From Blastococcus sp. TF02A-35 (GTDB taxonomy: Bacteria > Actinomycetota > Actinomycetes > Mycobacteriales > Geodermatophilaceae): a stretch of DNA of 64,000 bases. Shown one piece after another: positions 30,295-38,482 of the stretch. The notes under the pieces were generated by a model. The model was not told the DNA's origin. It searched no databases and saw nothing but the letters and a program-made list of their open reading frames with translations. A program made the translations under genes and the position numbers. Positions within the stretch are counted from its first letter, which is position 1. The number at the start of each line of letters is the position of its first letter. The stretch covers positions 1-64,000 of the forward strand of contig NZ_SPQP01000002.1 in the NCBI RefSeq assembly GCF_004571075.1, read 5' to 3'.

Positions 30295-30314
30295 GGTGAC
30301 AGGACGGTGTCACC
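30295..30314. promoter_or_regulatory. Candidate operator of the WYL regulator
   Basis: GGTGACA-GGACGG-TGTCACC is a perfect 7-bp inverted repeat with a 6-bp spacer, centred in the 62-bp divergent region between the regulator and the hydrolase start (30337). Its position allows control of both promoters. Confidence 0.6.
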
Positions 30315-30336
30315 GGAGGGGCGGGACAGTCCTCCC

Positions 30337-30924
30337 ATGACTCAGATCGCGCTCTTCCACTCCGCCCTCGACGTCCGTCCCGGCGTCCTCGACGCCGCCG
30401 ACCGGCTGCGCTCCGCCGGCCACGAGGTGCTGGTCGTCGACCAGTACGACGGCCTGGTCTTCGACGACTACGCCGAGGCGGGCGCGCACGTCGAGCGGGT
30501 CGGGTTCCCGGCGCTCATGGCGGCGGCTCTCGACGGCGTCGCGGACCTGCCCGACGGGTTCGTCGCCGCCGGCTTCTCCAACGGCGCCGGCATGGCGGAG
30601 CTGGTGGCGACGCAGCGGCGGTGCGCGGGGCTGGTGATGTTCTCCGGCGCCCTGCCGCTGGCGATGCTCGGTGTCGGCTCCTGGCCCGACGGGGTGCCGG
30701 TCCAGCTGCACGTCGCCGAGGGCGACCCCCTGCGCAACCCGGAGTGGGACGAGGCCTTCCTGGCCGACGTGGGGGACGCCCCGGTCGAGGTCTTCGAGTA
30801 CCCGGTCGCCGGGCACCTCTTCACCGACCCGTCCCTGCCCGGCGAGTTCGACGCGGCCGCGACGGAGCTGCTGTGGTCGCGGACGCTGGACTTCTGCGGC
30901 CGCACGGCCCTCAGCCGGTCGTGA
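30337..30924 (+). CDS. Dienelactone hydrolase family protein
   Basis: A 195-residue alpha/beta hydrolase of the dienelactone-hydrolase type. The nucleophile elbow is AAGFSNGAGMAEL, where Ser replaces the Cys of classical enzymes; the acid lies in HVAEGDPL and the His in YPVAGHLF. The 14 final bases overlap the convergent lipoprotein gene. A WYL regulator transcribed divergently with a dienelactone hydrolase is a frequent actinobacterial pairing (from memory). Confidence 0.85.
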   Translation: MTQIALFHSALDVRPGVLDAADRLRSAGHEVLVVDQYDGLVFDDYAEAGAHVERVGFPALMAAALDGVADLPDGFVAAGFSNGAGMAELVATQRRCAGLVMFSGALPLAMLGVGSWPDGVPVQLHVAEGDPLRNPEWDEAFLADVGDAPVEVFEYPVAGHLFTDPSLPGEFDAAATELLWSRTLDFCGRTALSRS

Positions 30925-31693
30925 ACTGCAGCCCCGTCCCGTCGGGAGCGGTCAGGGCGAGGCGGTCCCGCGCGATGCGCAGCGCCCCGCCCTGGTGGAG
31001 CACGTGCAGCACCTGACCGTCCTGCTCGGCCAGGTCCGCCGGGCACTCGCCGTCGGTGACCACGTCGGTGGTGGTGAGCCGCTCGTCGGCCACCTGCCAC
31101 GTGCCGCGCACCGGCCGGCAGCCGGTGCTGCCCGTGAAGGTGCCGTCGGACCGGAACTCGACCGCGGCGGGCTGGAGCGGCGAGGCCGCGGTCTCCCGGT
31201 CGACCAGTGCGGCGAGCTGCCAGGTGCCGGCGAGGTCGGCGTCGGCCACCGGCGGGCGGGGGAGCAGGTGGACATCCACCCCGCCGCCGCGGACGACCAG
31301 CCGGTCGCCGTCACGCGCCAGCCGGACGTCGGAGGCGCTCAGCGCGGCGAGGTAGCGGCTCTCGGCGGTGGTGACGCCGTCGTCCAGGCAGGCCATCGCG
31401 GTCACCCCCAGGTCCTCGACCGTCAGCCGGTCGCCCTCGATCCGGTACCCGGTGAAGAAGCTGTTGCAGAAGGCCTGGCCGAGCAGCCGCGCGTCCTCCA
31501 CCGCGAGGGTGCCGTCGACACCGGCGGGCAGCGGCACCACCTCGCCGTCGCGGCGGAGCTCGGTGACCACCCACTCGCCGCGCACGTCGCCGGGGCCCTC
31601 GCCCGGCGGCTCCGCCGGCGGGGCGCCGGTCCCGCCCCCGCCGCAGGCGGCGACGGCCAGCGCCACGAGGAGCAGCAGGGCGGTCCGGGCCAT
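30911..31693 (-). CDS. Lipoprotein with two META/HslJ-like domains
   Basis: A 260-residue secreted protein anchored by lipid: signal MARTALLLLVALAVAAC with lipobox Cys17. Two META (HslJ-like) repeats follow, one starting about residue 38 (GEWVVTELRRDGEVVPL, FCNSFFTGYRIEGDRL, MACLDD) and one about residue 155 (GTWQLAALVDRET, FTGSTGCRPVRGTWQV). Such domains occur in envelope proteins linked to heat or antibiotic tolerance. It overlaps the convergent hydrolase gene by 14 bp. Confidence 0.85.
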   Translation of the reverse strand: MARTALLLLVALAVAACGGGGTGAPPAEPPGEGPGDVRGEWVVTELRRDGEVVPLPAGVDGTLAVEDARLLGQAFCNSFFTGYRIEGDRLTVEDLGVTAMACLDDGVTTAESRYLAALSASDVRLARDGDRLVVRGGGVDVHLLPRPPVADADLAGTWQLAALVDRETAASPLQPAAVEFRSDGTFTGSTGCRPVRGTWQVADERLTTTDVVTDGECPADLAEQDGQVLHVLHQGGALRIARDRLALTAPDGTGLQFTTG

Positions 31694-31736
31694 GCCCTCC
31701 AGACGTCCGGGTGGACCGGAGGGTTCCGGACGACGA

Positions 31737-31770
31737 CGGGGCCCGGGGAGCGGTCGCTCCCCGGGCCCCG
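31737..31770 (-). terminator. Terminator of the PspC/small membrane protein operon
   Basis: CGGGGCCCGGGGAGCG (31737-31752) and CGCTCCCCGGGCCCCG (31755-31770) form a 16-bp perfect stem. It lies 19 bp beyond the stop of the minus-strand gene at 31789. Confidence 0.75.
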
Positions 31771-31788
31771 CGGCTCCGCGTCCTCGCC

Positions 31789-32082
31789 TCAGCTCTGGCG
31801 GCGTGACCTCCGCAGCTCCCTGACCAGCAGGGCCACGCCGGCCGCGATGACGGCGACCCAGATGATGCCGCCGTCGGCGAGGAAGCCCAGCCGCAGGTCC
31901 ACGCCGGCCATCGCGGTGACCGCGAGGAGGACGAACAGCACCCCGGGGACGAGGGCGACGAGGTCGACCCGCCTGCGCGGGGCCGGCTCGGGCCGGTCCT
32001 CGGTCTGCAGAGCGCGGACCTCCTCCCACTGCTGCTCCTGCCACGCTGTCGGCGTGGTCGGGAACTCGCTGTAGTCAGCCAC
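31789..32082 (-). CDS. Small two-helix membrane protein
   Basis: A 97-residue protein with a charged cytosolic N-terminal half and two hydrophobic segments (LVALVPGVLFVLLAVTAMAG and IIWVAVIAAGVALLVREL) followed by a basic tail. The GTG start, with GGAGGTG upstream, lies inside the end of the PspC gene (8-bp overlap), so the two are coupled. No family recognised; it may assist the PspC/LiaF-like protein. Confidence 0.75.
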   Translation of the reverse strand: MADYSEFPTTPTAWQEQQWEEVRALQTEDRPEPAPRRRVDLVALVPGVLFVLLAVTAMAGVDLRLGFLADGGIIWVAVIAAGVALLVRELRRSRRQS

Positions 32083-33004
32083 GGGACACCTCCACCTCTC
32101 CGACACCCGCGTGGATGTCCAGGTCGAACTCGAGCTCGCCGTCGTCGGACCAGGCGGCGGAGCCGCTGCCCGGGTAGGTGCGCGGCCCGGCGTCGCTCTC
32201 ACCGAAGACGTCGATGTCGCCCAGACCGTTCATCACCTCGACGCGCACGTCCGCGGAGCGCGGCACGACCACCTCCACGTTGCCGATGCCGTGCTGGACC
32301 TCGATCTCCAGCACCTCGTCGAGGTCGGCCAGCGGCACGTCGGAGAGGTCGATCGTGAGGTCGCCGACCCCGCCCTCGTAGACCTCCCGGACGCCTGCCG
32401 CGGTCTGCGGCGCGAAGGTGCGGTCGCCGACCTGGGCGTCGGCCGGCCACGGGTCGGTCGCCTCGACGGCGACGGCGACCGACAGGGCCACGCCCAGCGC
32501 GATCAGCCCGCCGCGGGCCCGGCGTCCGCCGGTGAAGGCGGCCGCGACGAGCCCCAGGCCCACCAGCAGCAGCGCCGTCCCGAGGAAGTAGCCGGCGTCG
32601 AGGTCCCAGTCGGTGAAGCGGGCGAGGAGCGCCCCCGTGCCGAGCACGATGAGCAGCGCGGCGAGGGTGATGCCCGGGACGGGGGAGCGGGGCTCGGCCG
32701 GCCGCCTGGCCCGCACGGCGGGAGCGGAGCCCGGGCCGGCGTCCGGGCCGGCGGGCAGCAGCACCCACAGCAGCAGGTAGACCAGGACGCCGGAGCCGGC
32801 GGCGAGCGTGAGGGCGACGAAGCCGACCCGCCAGAGCAGGGCGTCGATCCCGGTGTACTCGGCCAGGCCACCGTTCACGCCGCCTAGCACCTTGTCGGTG
32901 CGGCTGCGGCGCAGCTGCGGTCGGTCCGGGAGGCCGGAGGGCGGCGGGGGCTGCCAGGCCGGCGGCTGCACCGTCGGCGGTGGAGGAGGAGGTGCGGAGG
33001 TCAT
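32075..33004 (-). CDS. PspC-domain / LiaF-like envelope-stress membrane protein
   Basis: A 309-residue protein: proline-rich N-terminus, PspC domain (about 33-88, KVLGGVNGGLAEYTGIDALLWRV-like), three further hydrophobic helices to about residue 190, then a C-terminal beta-rich domain (LTIDLSDVP, EVQHGIGNVEVVVP, MNGLGDIDVFG) like the LiaF/DUF2154 domain. LiaF proteins hold a neighbouring histidine kinase inactive until cell-envelope stress. It is divergent from such a kinase, 123 bp away. CACGCT lies 7 bases before the ATG. Confidence 0.85.
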   Translation of the reverse strand: MTSAPPPPPPTVQPPAWQPPPPSGLPDRPQLRRSRTDKVLGGVNGGLAEYTGIDALLWRVGFVALTLAAGSGVLVYLLLWVLLPAGPDAGPGSAPAVRARRPAEPRSPVPGITLAALLIVLGTGALLARFTDWDLDAGYFLGTALLLVGLGLVAAAFTGGRRARGGLIALGVALSVAVAVEATDPWPADAQVGDRTFAPQTAAGVREVYEGGVGDLTIDLSDVPLADLDEVLEIEVQHGIGNVEVVVPRSADVRVEVMNGLGDIDVFGESDAGPRTYPGSGSAAWSDDGELEFDLDIHAGVGEVEVSRG

Positions 33005-33127
33005 GGCAGCAAGCGTGCCGACGATCCGGCCCGGGAACCATCAGGGAACCCCCCGAACCGACCCTGGTTCCTCTTCCGGGGTGTCACCGGTGTCGGTCGC
33101 CCTCCTCCCGGTGCGACGATCGACACC

Positions 33128-34309
33128 GTGACCACGTCCCTCGCCGCGCCGCCGCGCCCACCGTTGGCGCGCCCGCGCTCCGGCCGGGTCATCTCGGGCG
33201 TGGCAGCGGGGACCGCGGCGCACCTGCGGCAGGACGCCGTCGTGGTCCGCGTGGGCTTCGTGCTCCTGGCGGTGGCCGGCATCGGCCTCATCGTCTACGC
33301 CCTGCTGTGGCTGACCATGCCGGTCGCCGCGCCGGGGGAGGACCCGGCCCCGAACGCGGCCGCGTGGCGTCCGTCGGGCACCGGGCAGTGGGTGGTCACC
33401 GGGGTGCTGGGCCTGGTCGCGGTCTCGCTGCTCGGCGAGCTCACCAGGTGGACCAGCAGCGACGTCGTCCTGCCGCTGCTGCTGGTGGGCGCCGGTCTGG
33501 CCGTCATCTGGCGGCAGCTGGACACCGACCGGACCCTCGCCGTCCGCGGGGCGCGATGGGCCCTGGCCGGCGGCGTCGCGCTCGCCGGCGGCGGGCTGTT
33601 CATCCTGCTGGCCACCACCGGCCAGCTGGCCAACGCGCGCAACGGGTTCGCCGCGACCCTGGTCATCCTGACCGGCGTCGTGCTGGCGACGGCGCCGCTG
33701 TGGCGCCGGCTGCTCGACTCGCGGGCCGAGGAGCGTGCCGCGCGCATCCGGTCCGAGGAGCGGGCCGCGGTCGCCGCGCACCTGCACGACTCGGTGCTGC
33801 AGACCCTCGCGCTCATCCAGCGCAACGCCGACGAGCCGCAGGCGGTCAGCCGCCTGGCCCGCAGCCAGGAGCGCGAGCTGCGCGCCTGGCTCTACGACCC
33901 CGCGGCGGTCCGCGAGGGCGGCACGTGGGCCGGCCTGGTCGCCGGGATGGTCGCCGAGGTCGAGGCCGACCACGCGTTCACCGTCGACCCGGTCGTCGTC
34001 GGTGACGCCCCCGTCGACGACGCGGTCGCCGCGCTCGGCGCAGCCACGCGCGAGGCGCTGGTCAACGCGGCCAAGCACTCCGGTGCCGACTCCGCCGACC
34101 TCTACACCGAGGTGACCCCGCAGCAGGTGTCGGTCTTCGTCCGCGACCGCGGGAAGGGCTTCGACCCCGAGACCGTGCCCGACGACCGCCGCGGCCTCCG
34201 CGACTCGGTGCGGGGCCGGCTGGCCCGGCTCGGTGGCACGACGCTCGTGCGCTCCGCGGCCGGTGAGGGCACCGAGATCGAGCTCGTCCTGCCGAGGAGC
34301 AACCCGTGA
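33128..34309 (+). CDS. PspC-fused sensor histidine kinase (LiaS/NarL-partner type)
   Basis: A 393-residue kinase whose N-terminus is itself a PspC domain (about 18-68, GRVISGVAAGTAAHLRQDAV) followed by more membrane helices to about residue 192. The dimerisation/phosphoacceptor motif is HLHDSVLQTL with His220, and the HATPase region contains REALVNAAKHSGA and DRGKGFD. It lacks an extracellular sensor, so it probably senses within the membrane. The stop overlaps its response regulator gene by GTGA. Confidence 0.9.
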   Translation: MTTSLAAPPRPPLARPRSGRVISGVAAGTAAHLRQDAVVVRVGFVLLAVAGIGLIVYALLWLTMPVAAPGEDPAPNAAAWRPSGTGQWVVTGVLGLVAVSLLGELTRWTSSDVVLPLLLVGAGLAVIWRQLDTDRTLAVRGARWALAGGVALAGGGLFILLATTGQLANARNGFAATLVILTGVVLATAPLWRRLLDSRAEERAARIRSEERAAVAAHLHDSVLQTLALIQRNADEPQAVSRLARSQERELRAWLYDPAAVREGGTWAGLVAGMVAEVEADHAFTVDPVVVGDAPVDDAVAALGAATREALVNAAKHSGADSADLYTEVTPQQVSVFVRDRGKGFDPETVPDDRRGLRDSVRGRLARLGGTTLVRSAAGEGTEIELVLPRSNP

Positions 34310-34962
34310 GCCCACGCGTCTTCCTGGTCGACGACCACGCCATGGTGCGGGCGGGGGTGCGCGCCGAGCTGGGCGACGCCGTCGACGTCGTGGGCGAGGC
34401 GTTCGACGTGCCGACCGCGGTCGAGGGGATCCGCGCGACCCGGCCCGACGTCGTCCTGCTCGACGTGCACCTCCCCGGCGGCGACGGGCGCGCGGTGCTG
34501 GAGACGCTGCGCGGCGAGCTGCCCGACGTCCGCTGGCTGGCGCTGTCGGTCTCCGACGCCGCCGAGGACGTCATCGCCGTCATCCGGGCCGGCGCCCGCG
34601 GCTACGTCACCAAGACCATCTCCGGGCCCGACCTGCTCGACGCCGTCCGCCGGGTGGCCGACGGCGACGTGGTGTTCAGCCCCCGGCTGGCCGGCTTCGT
34701 GCTCGACGCGTTCTCGGCCGGGCCGGGTGCCGCGCCCGCGCCCGCCGAGGAGGTGACCGACCCCGGCCTGGACCTGCTCAGCGCGCGCGAGCGCGAGGTG
34801 ATGCAGCTGCTGGCCCGCGGCTACACCTACCGCGAGATCGGCTCCCGGCTGTTCATCTCGGTGAAGACCGTGGAGTCCCACGCCTCGAACGTGCTCCGCA
34901 AGCTCCAGCTGTCCAACCGCAACGAGCTCACCCGCTGGGCGGCGACCAACCGCCTGCTCTAG
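34306..34962 (+). CDS. LuxR/NarL-type response regulator
   Basis: The 218-residue partner of the preceding kinase. The receiver has acidic pair Asp9-Asp10, phospho-acceptor Asp53 in VVLLDVHLPGGDG and the Lys in VTKTIS; the C-terminal HTH is LSAREREVMQLLARGYTYREIG, VKTVESHASNVLRKLQ. The GTG start is translationally coupled to the kinase. Its stop abuts the convergent TfoX-like stop without a gap. Confidence 0.92.
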   Translation: MSPRVFLVDDHAMVRAGVRAELGDAVDVVGEAFDVPTAVEGIRATRPDVVLLDVHLPGGDGRAVLETLRGELPDVRWLALSVSDAAEDVIAVIRAGARGYVTKTISGPDLLDAVRRVADGDVVFSPRLAGFVLDAFSAGPGAAPAPAEEVTDPGLDLLSAREREVMQLLARGYTYREIGSRLFISVKTVESHASNVLRKLQLSNRNELTRWAATNRLL

Positions 34963-35262
34963 CTACTGCGCGGCGACGTACGCGCGGGCCTCCTCGACCA
35001 GCGGAGCCGGGTCGGCCGAGGGCCCCAGCACGACCCAGCCGTTCATGCGGCGCCCCTCCATGGGCTCGAACGGCGTGCCGGCGCCGTCCTCGACCAGCCG
35101 GGCGAGCCGGGTCGGCGGCAGCTTGAGCACCAGCTGCCCCTCCCAGCGGATCGTGAAGAACCTCCGGCCGGTCCGCAGCCCCTGGCACCCGAACATGTGC
35201 CCGCGCGTGACCTCGCCGTCGGTGAACCGGTCGACCAGGTCCTCCCAGGCGTCCTCCGTCAT
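34963..35262 (-). CDS. TfoX N-terminal-domain / MmcQ-like protein
   Basis: A 99-residue single-domain protein with GEVTRGHMFGCQGLRTGRRF-type start and GQLVLKLPPTRLARLVEDGAG, matching TfoX-N domain proteins. In gammaproteobacteria the domain occurs in the competence regulator Sxy/TfoX, but free-standing actinobacterial copies have no known role. Monocistronic by position: it follows the formamidase gene after a hairpin. Confidence 0.75.
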   Translation of the reverse strand: MTEDAWEDLVDRFTDGEVTRGHMFGCQGLRTGRRFFTIRWEGQLVLKLPPTRLARLVEDGAGTPFEPMEGRRMNGWVVLGPSADPAPLVEEARAYVAAQ

Positions 35263-35280
35263 GGGCCCAGATCCTGCCCG

Positions 35281-35308
35281 CGGGCGGCCTCCCGCGGGAG
35301 GCCGCCCG
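35281..35308 (-). terminator. Terminator hairpin after the formamidase gene
   Basis: CGGGCGGCCTCCC (35281-35293) and GGGAGGCCGCCCG (35296-35308) are perfectly complementary, 6 bp beyond the formamidase stop on the minus strand. Confidence 0.7.
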
Positions 35309-35314
35309 CGCGCC

Positions 35315-36697
35315 TCACGCGAAGCGGCTCTTCGGGATCACGGCGTGCACGCCGACCGTGCGGTCGACCACCTGGGAGACCTCGAAGTCCACGGCGGCCG
35401 ACAGGTAGGCGTAGGCCACCATCCGGTCCATCCCGAGGTCGTTCTGCAGGAAGTCCAGGGCGTGGATCACCGCCCGGCGGTTGGCCACGTCGAGGTCGCC
35501 GCCCTGCCCGTTGCGGGCGCCGTCCGGGTCGGACAGGCCGATCGGCACCCAGGACTCCGGGGTCTCCCCGAACGGGTAGCGGTAGGCCACCGACGGCGCG
35601 GCCTTCGAGCCCTTCTTGCACACCGTGAGGCGGAAGGTCAGCCGCAGCGACCCCTCCAGCGCGGTGAGCGCGACCTCGCCGCTGCCCATGGACATGTGCG
35701 GGTCGCCGACGGAGAACAGCGCCCCCTCGGCGACCACCGGCAGGTAGAAGGCCGAGCCGACGCCCAGCAGGTTCACGTCGATGTTGCCGCCACCCACGGT
35801 GGGCGGGATGGAGTTGACCAGGGGGTCGTTCAGCGTCGGTGCGTCGGCGACGGTCGCGACCGCCATCAGCCCGGCGAAGGGGTCCACCGGCCACGCCACC
35901 GACCCGTGCCGGCCCCGCGGGAGGGCGGCCCGGACGACGCCCCGGCTGGTCGACAGCGGCGTGAAGTGGGAGAGGTTGCCGTACCGCATCGGGTCCTTGG
36001 TGGCGCGACCGTCGGTGGCGGCGGCGGGCAGGACCTCGGTGGTGCTGATGTCGCCGGGGTTGGCCGCGAACGCAGCGGAGAGCGCACCCTTGCCGTGCCG
36101 GCTGCTGATCACGCCGTAGGGCACCCGGGGGAGGGCGGACAGCGGCTCGATCTTGAGCACGTCACCGGGCCGCGCGCCCTCGACGTACACCGGGCCGGTG
36201 ACCACGTGCGGGCCGTCGGCGTCGAAGTTCCGCGGATGCCGCGAGTACTCCTTCGCGATGGCGACGGCGTCGTCCAGCACCCGGTTGCGGGGCACGCCCT
36301 TGCTGCCGAACCAGGCGACCGGGTCGCGTCCCTGGTCCTCGAGGATGCCCTCGTGGCTGACCGTGTCGATCGTGATCGTGCGGCCCGAGCGGACGCGGAC
36401 CACCGGCGCGTCGGTCGTGCGGGGCAGGTAGCCCCAGCGGACCTGGTCGGGCCGGGAGGGCAGGTAGACGTCGCCGTCGATGGGGCCCTTGCCCGGCTGC
36501 AGCACCTCCCCGGGCAGCCGGGTGCGGTTCGGGGTGGCCGCCGCGGGAGCCGCCGTCGCCACCCCGGCCGCCATCAGGGCGCCGGTCGCCAGCGCGGCCT
36601 GCACGAACCCGCGCCGGCCCAGCCCCCGCTCCAGGCGCTCGGCGGCCTCCTGCGGGTCGGGTGCGGGGGCGGTGTGGTCGTGCGAGGACGTGGTCAT
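35315..36697 (-). CDS. Tat-exported acetamidase/formamidase family protein
   Basis: A 460-residue FmdA/AmdA-type amidase, expected to release ammonia from formamide or short amides. Residues 27-50 form a twin-arginine signal (GRRGFVQAALATGALMAAG) with Ala-x-Ala sites about 50-54, so it should be folded before export, unusual for this mostly cytosolic family. Core motifs include GDVLKIEP, HFGVISSRHG-like VPYGVISSRHGKG, GNIDVN and FSVGDPHMSMGSGE. Substrate range is inferred from the family only. Confidence 0.85.
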   Translation of the reverse strand: MTTSSHDHTAPAPDPQEAAERLERGLGRRGFVQAALATGALMAAGVATAAPAAATPNRTRLPGEVLQPGKGPIDGDVYLPSRPDQVRWGYLPRTTDAPVVRVRSGRTITIDTVSHEGILEDQGRDPVAWFGSKGVPRNRVLDDAVAIAKEYSRHPRNFDADGPHVVTGPVYVEGARPGDVLKIEPLSALPRVPYGVISSRHGKGALSAAFAANPGDISTTEVLPAAATDGRATKDPMRYGNLSHFTPLSTSRGVVRAALPRGRHGSVAWPVDPFAGLMAVATVADAPTLNDPLVNSIPPTVGGGNIDVNLLGVGSAFYLPVVAEGALFSVGDPHMSMGSGEVALTALEGSLRLTFRLTVCKKGSKAAPSVAYRYPFGETPESWVPIGLSDPDGARNGQGGDLDVANRRAVIHALDFLQNDLGMDRMVAYAYLSAAVDFEVSQVVDRTVGVHAVIPKSRFA

Positions 36698-36748
36698 GAG
36701 TGCTCTCTCCCGGGGCCGTGATCAGCGGTCGGGCGAGTTCTACGTGCT

Positions 36749-36793
36749 CGGTGTTGCGTCCCCGTGCCGATCGGGGACCGCGGTGTTGCGTCC
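36749..36793 (-). promoter_or_regulatory. Direct repeat upstream of formamidase gene
   Basis: CGGTGTTGCGTCC occurs at 36749-36761 and again at 36781-36793, identical over 13 bp and 32 bp apart, about three helical turns. It lies 52-96 bp upstream of the formamidase ATG, suggesting two sites for one regulator on the same DNA face. Confidence 0.45.
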
Positions 36794-36810
36794 TCGTTTC
36801 GGCTGCCGGG

Positions 36811-37545
36811 TCAGGCCGTGTGGACGACGTGGAACGTCTCGGCCAGCCGGCCCTCGGGCAGCCCGTGCGTCCGCGCGTTCTGCGCCATCCAGGCGCGGAC
36901 GAACCCGTCGAGGTCGGGCATGTGGCTGACCTGGGTGACGTGGCAGCGCAGCGCGGCCATCTTGCGGTCGGCGACCTCGGTGACGTCGACGGCGTGGTCG
37001 GCCCGCGGGCTGGCGCCCAGCCACACCTCGGGCACCGTCCACGCCTCCAGTCCCTCGTCGGCGAGCAGCTCGGGGAAGGCGAAGGGGTTGCGCGCGTCGG
37101 GGTAGACCGCGCGCAGGGTCGACTCACCGACCGTCATGTGGTCGGGGTGGCTGGCGCCGATCCGCTCCCAGTACCGCTCCGGCGAGCTGGTCAGCACCCG
37201 CTGCGGCCGGACCTGGCGGATGACCCGGCTGATGTCGCGGCGGAGGTCCAGGGTCAGCTCCAGCCGCCCGTCGGGGTAGCCGAGGAACCGGACGTCGGTG
37301 ACGCCGACCTCCGCGGCCGCCGCCCGCTGCTCGGCCCGGCGCAGCGGCCCCATCTGGTCCCGCGGCGTCTCGTCGAACCCGCCGGCGTCGCCGTCGGTGA
37401 CGATCAGGTAGGTCACCTCGGTGCCCGCCGCGGTCCAGGTGGCGACCGTCCCCGCGCTGCCGAAGTCGACGTCGTCGGGGTGGGCGAGCACGCACAGCGC
37501 GCGCTCGACGTGCTCGGCGGGGTGCTGGGGGATGGGTCCGGTCAC
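36811..37545 (-). CDS. PIG-L family deacetylase
   Basis: A 244-residue LmbE/PIG-L zinc deacetylase. The metal site is AHPDDVDFGSAG near residue 21 with SHPDHMTVGE carrying the later histidines. Relatives include MshB and Mca of mycothiol metabolism, and many act on N-acetylglucosamine derivatives; which applies here is unclear. The GTG start has TAGGCT exactly 7 bases upstream (leaderless), so it may be transcribed separately from the sigma-factor gene 37 bp upstream. Confidence 0.87.
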   Translation of the reverse strand: MTGPIPQHPAEHVERALCVLAHPDDVDFGSAGTVATWTAAGTEVTYLIVTDGDAGGFDETPRDQMGPLRRAEQRAAAAEVGVTDVRFLGYPDGRLELTLDLRRDISRVIRQVRPQRVLTSSPERYWERIGASHPDHMTVGESTLRAVYPDARNPFAFPELLADEGLEAWTVPEVWLGASPRADHAVDVTEVADRKMAALRCHVTQVSHMPDLDGFVRAWMAQNARTHGLPEGRLAETFHVVHTA

Positions 37546-37552
37546 CCGCGGG

Positions 37553-37558
37553 AGCCTA
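37553..37558 (-). promoter_or_regulatory. -10 element of leaderless PIG-L deacetylase promoter
   Basis: TAGGCT on the minus strand, then 7 bases and GTG. It lies in the 37-bp gap after the ECF41 sigma-factor gene. Confidence 0.5.
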
Positions 37559-37582
37559 GGAGAAGGAGCCTCGTGCAGGCCG

Positions 37583-38482
37583 TCACCACCGTTCGAGCCC
37601 GGCCAGCTTGTCGGGGTTGCGCACCATGAGCACCTGCTCGACCAGGCCGTCGCCGGAGACCACCACGGTCGCGGCCATGAACGGCCGCCCGTCCTGCCAG
37701 GCCGCGACGCCGGGACGCCCGTTCACCTCCGCCGGAAGCACCACGAACGACGGGTCGGCCCCGGTGGCGGCGATCGCCAGGAGGAAGCGGGCGACCTTCT
37801 CGGCACCGGTGATCGGCCGCAGCGCGGCGCGCGCCTTGCCCCCGCCGTCGCTCACCAGCACGGCGGACGGCGCCAGCACCGCGAGCAGGGCCGACACGTC
37901 GCCACCCGCGCAGGCGGCCAGGAACCGGTCGGTCACCTCCCGCTGCACGGCTGCCGAGGGCTCGAAGCGGGGGCGGCGGGCCTGCACGTGCTCGCGCGCC
38001 CGGTGCCCCATCTGCCGGACCGCGGCCTCGCTGCGGCCCAGCGCCTGCGCCACCTCGGCGGCCGGCATGCCGAAGACCTCGCGCAGCACGAACACCGCGC
38101 GCTCTGCGGGGGAGAGGGTCTCCAGCACCACGAGCACCGCCAGGGACACCTCCTCGCCCAGCTCCGCGCTGTCGGCCGGGTCCCGCGGGGCGGGCGCGCC
38201 GGCCAGGGGGGCGGCCGCGGTCACCAGGGGCTCGGGCAGCCACGGTCCGACGTAGCTCTCCCGGCGGGCCCGGGCGGACCCGAGCCGGTCCAGGGCGAGG
38301 TTGGTGGCGATCCGCACGAGGTAGGCGCGCGCGTCGGTGACCTCGCCCCGGTCCGCCGCCGACCACCGCAGCCAGGTGTCCTGGACGACGTCCTCGGCGT
38401 CGGCGACGCTGCCCAGCAGCTGGTAGGCCACCGAGAAGAGCAGCCCGCGGTGCTGGTCGAACGGGGCGAGGCCCTCGCTCAC
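37583..38482 (-). CDS. ECF41-group sigma factor with SnoaL-like C-terminal domain
   Basis: A 299-residue sigma factor with region 2 (VAYQLLGSVADAEDVVQDTWLRW), region 4 (LETLSPAERAVFVLREVFGM, VAQALGRSEAAVRQMGHRARE) and a fused NTF2/SnoaL-like domain (about 190-299). WLPEPL in the linker, DGGGK and the terminal NPDKL are the motifs I recall for the ECF41 group, in which the extension acts as a built-in regulator. GTG overlaps the upstream partner gene by GTGA. Confidence 0.92.
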   Translation of the reverse strand: MSEGLAPFDQHRGLLFSVAYQLLGSVADAEDVVQDTWLRWSAADRGEVTDARAYLVRIATNLALDRLGSARARRESYVGPWLPEPLVTAAAPLAGAPAPRDPADSAELGEEVSLAVLVVLETLSPAERAVFVLREVFGMPAAEVAQALGRSEAAVRQMGHRAREHVQARRPRFEPSAAVQREVTDRFLAACAGGDVSALLAVLAPSAVLVSDGGGKARAALRPITGAEKVARFLLAIAATGADPSFVVLPAEVNGRPGVAAWQDGRPFMAATVVVSGDGLVEQVLMVRNPDKLAGLERW

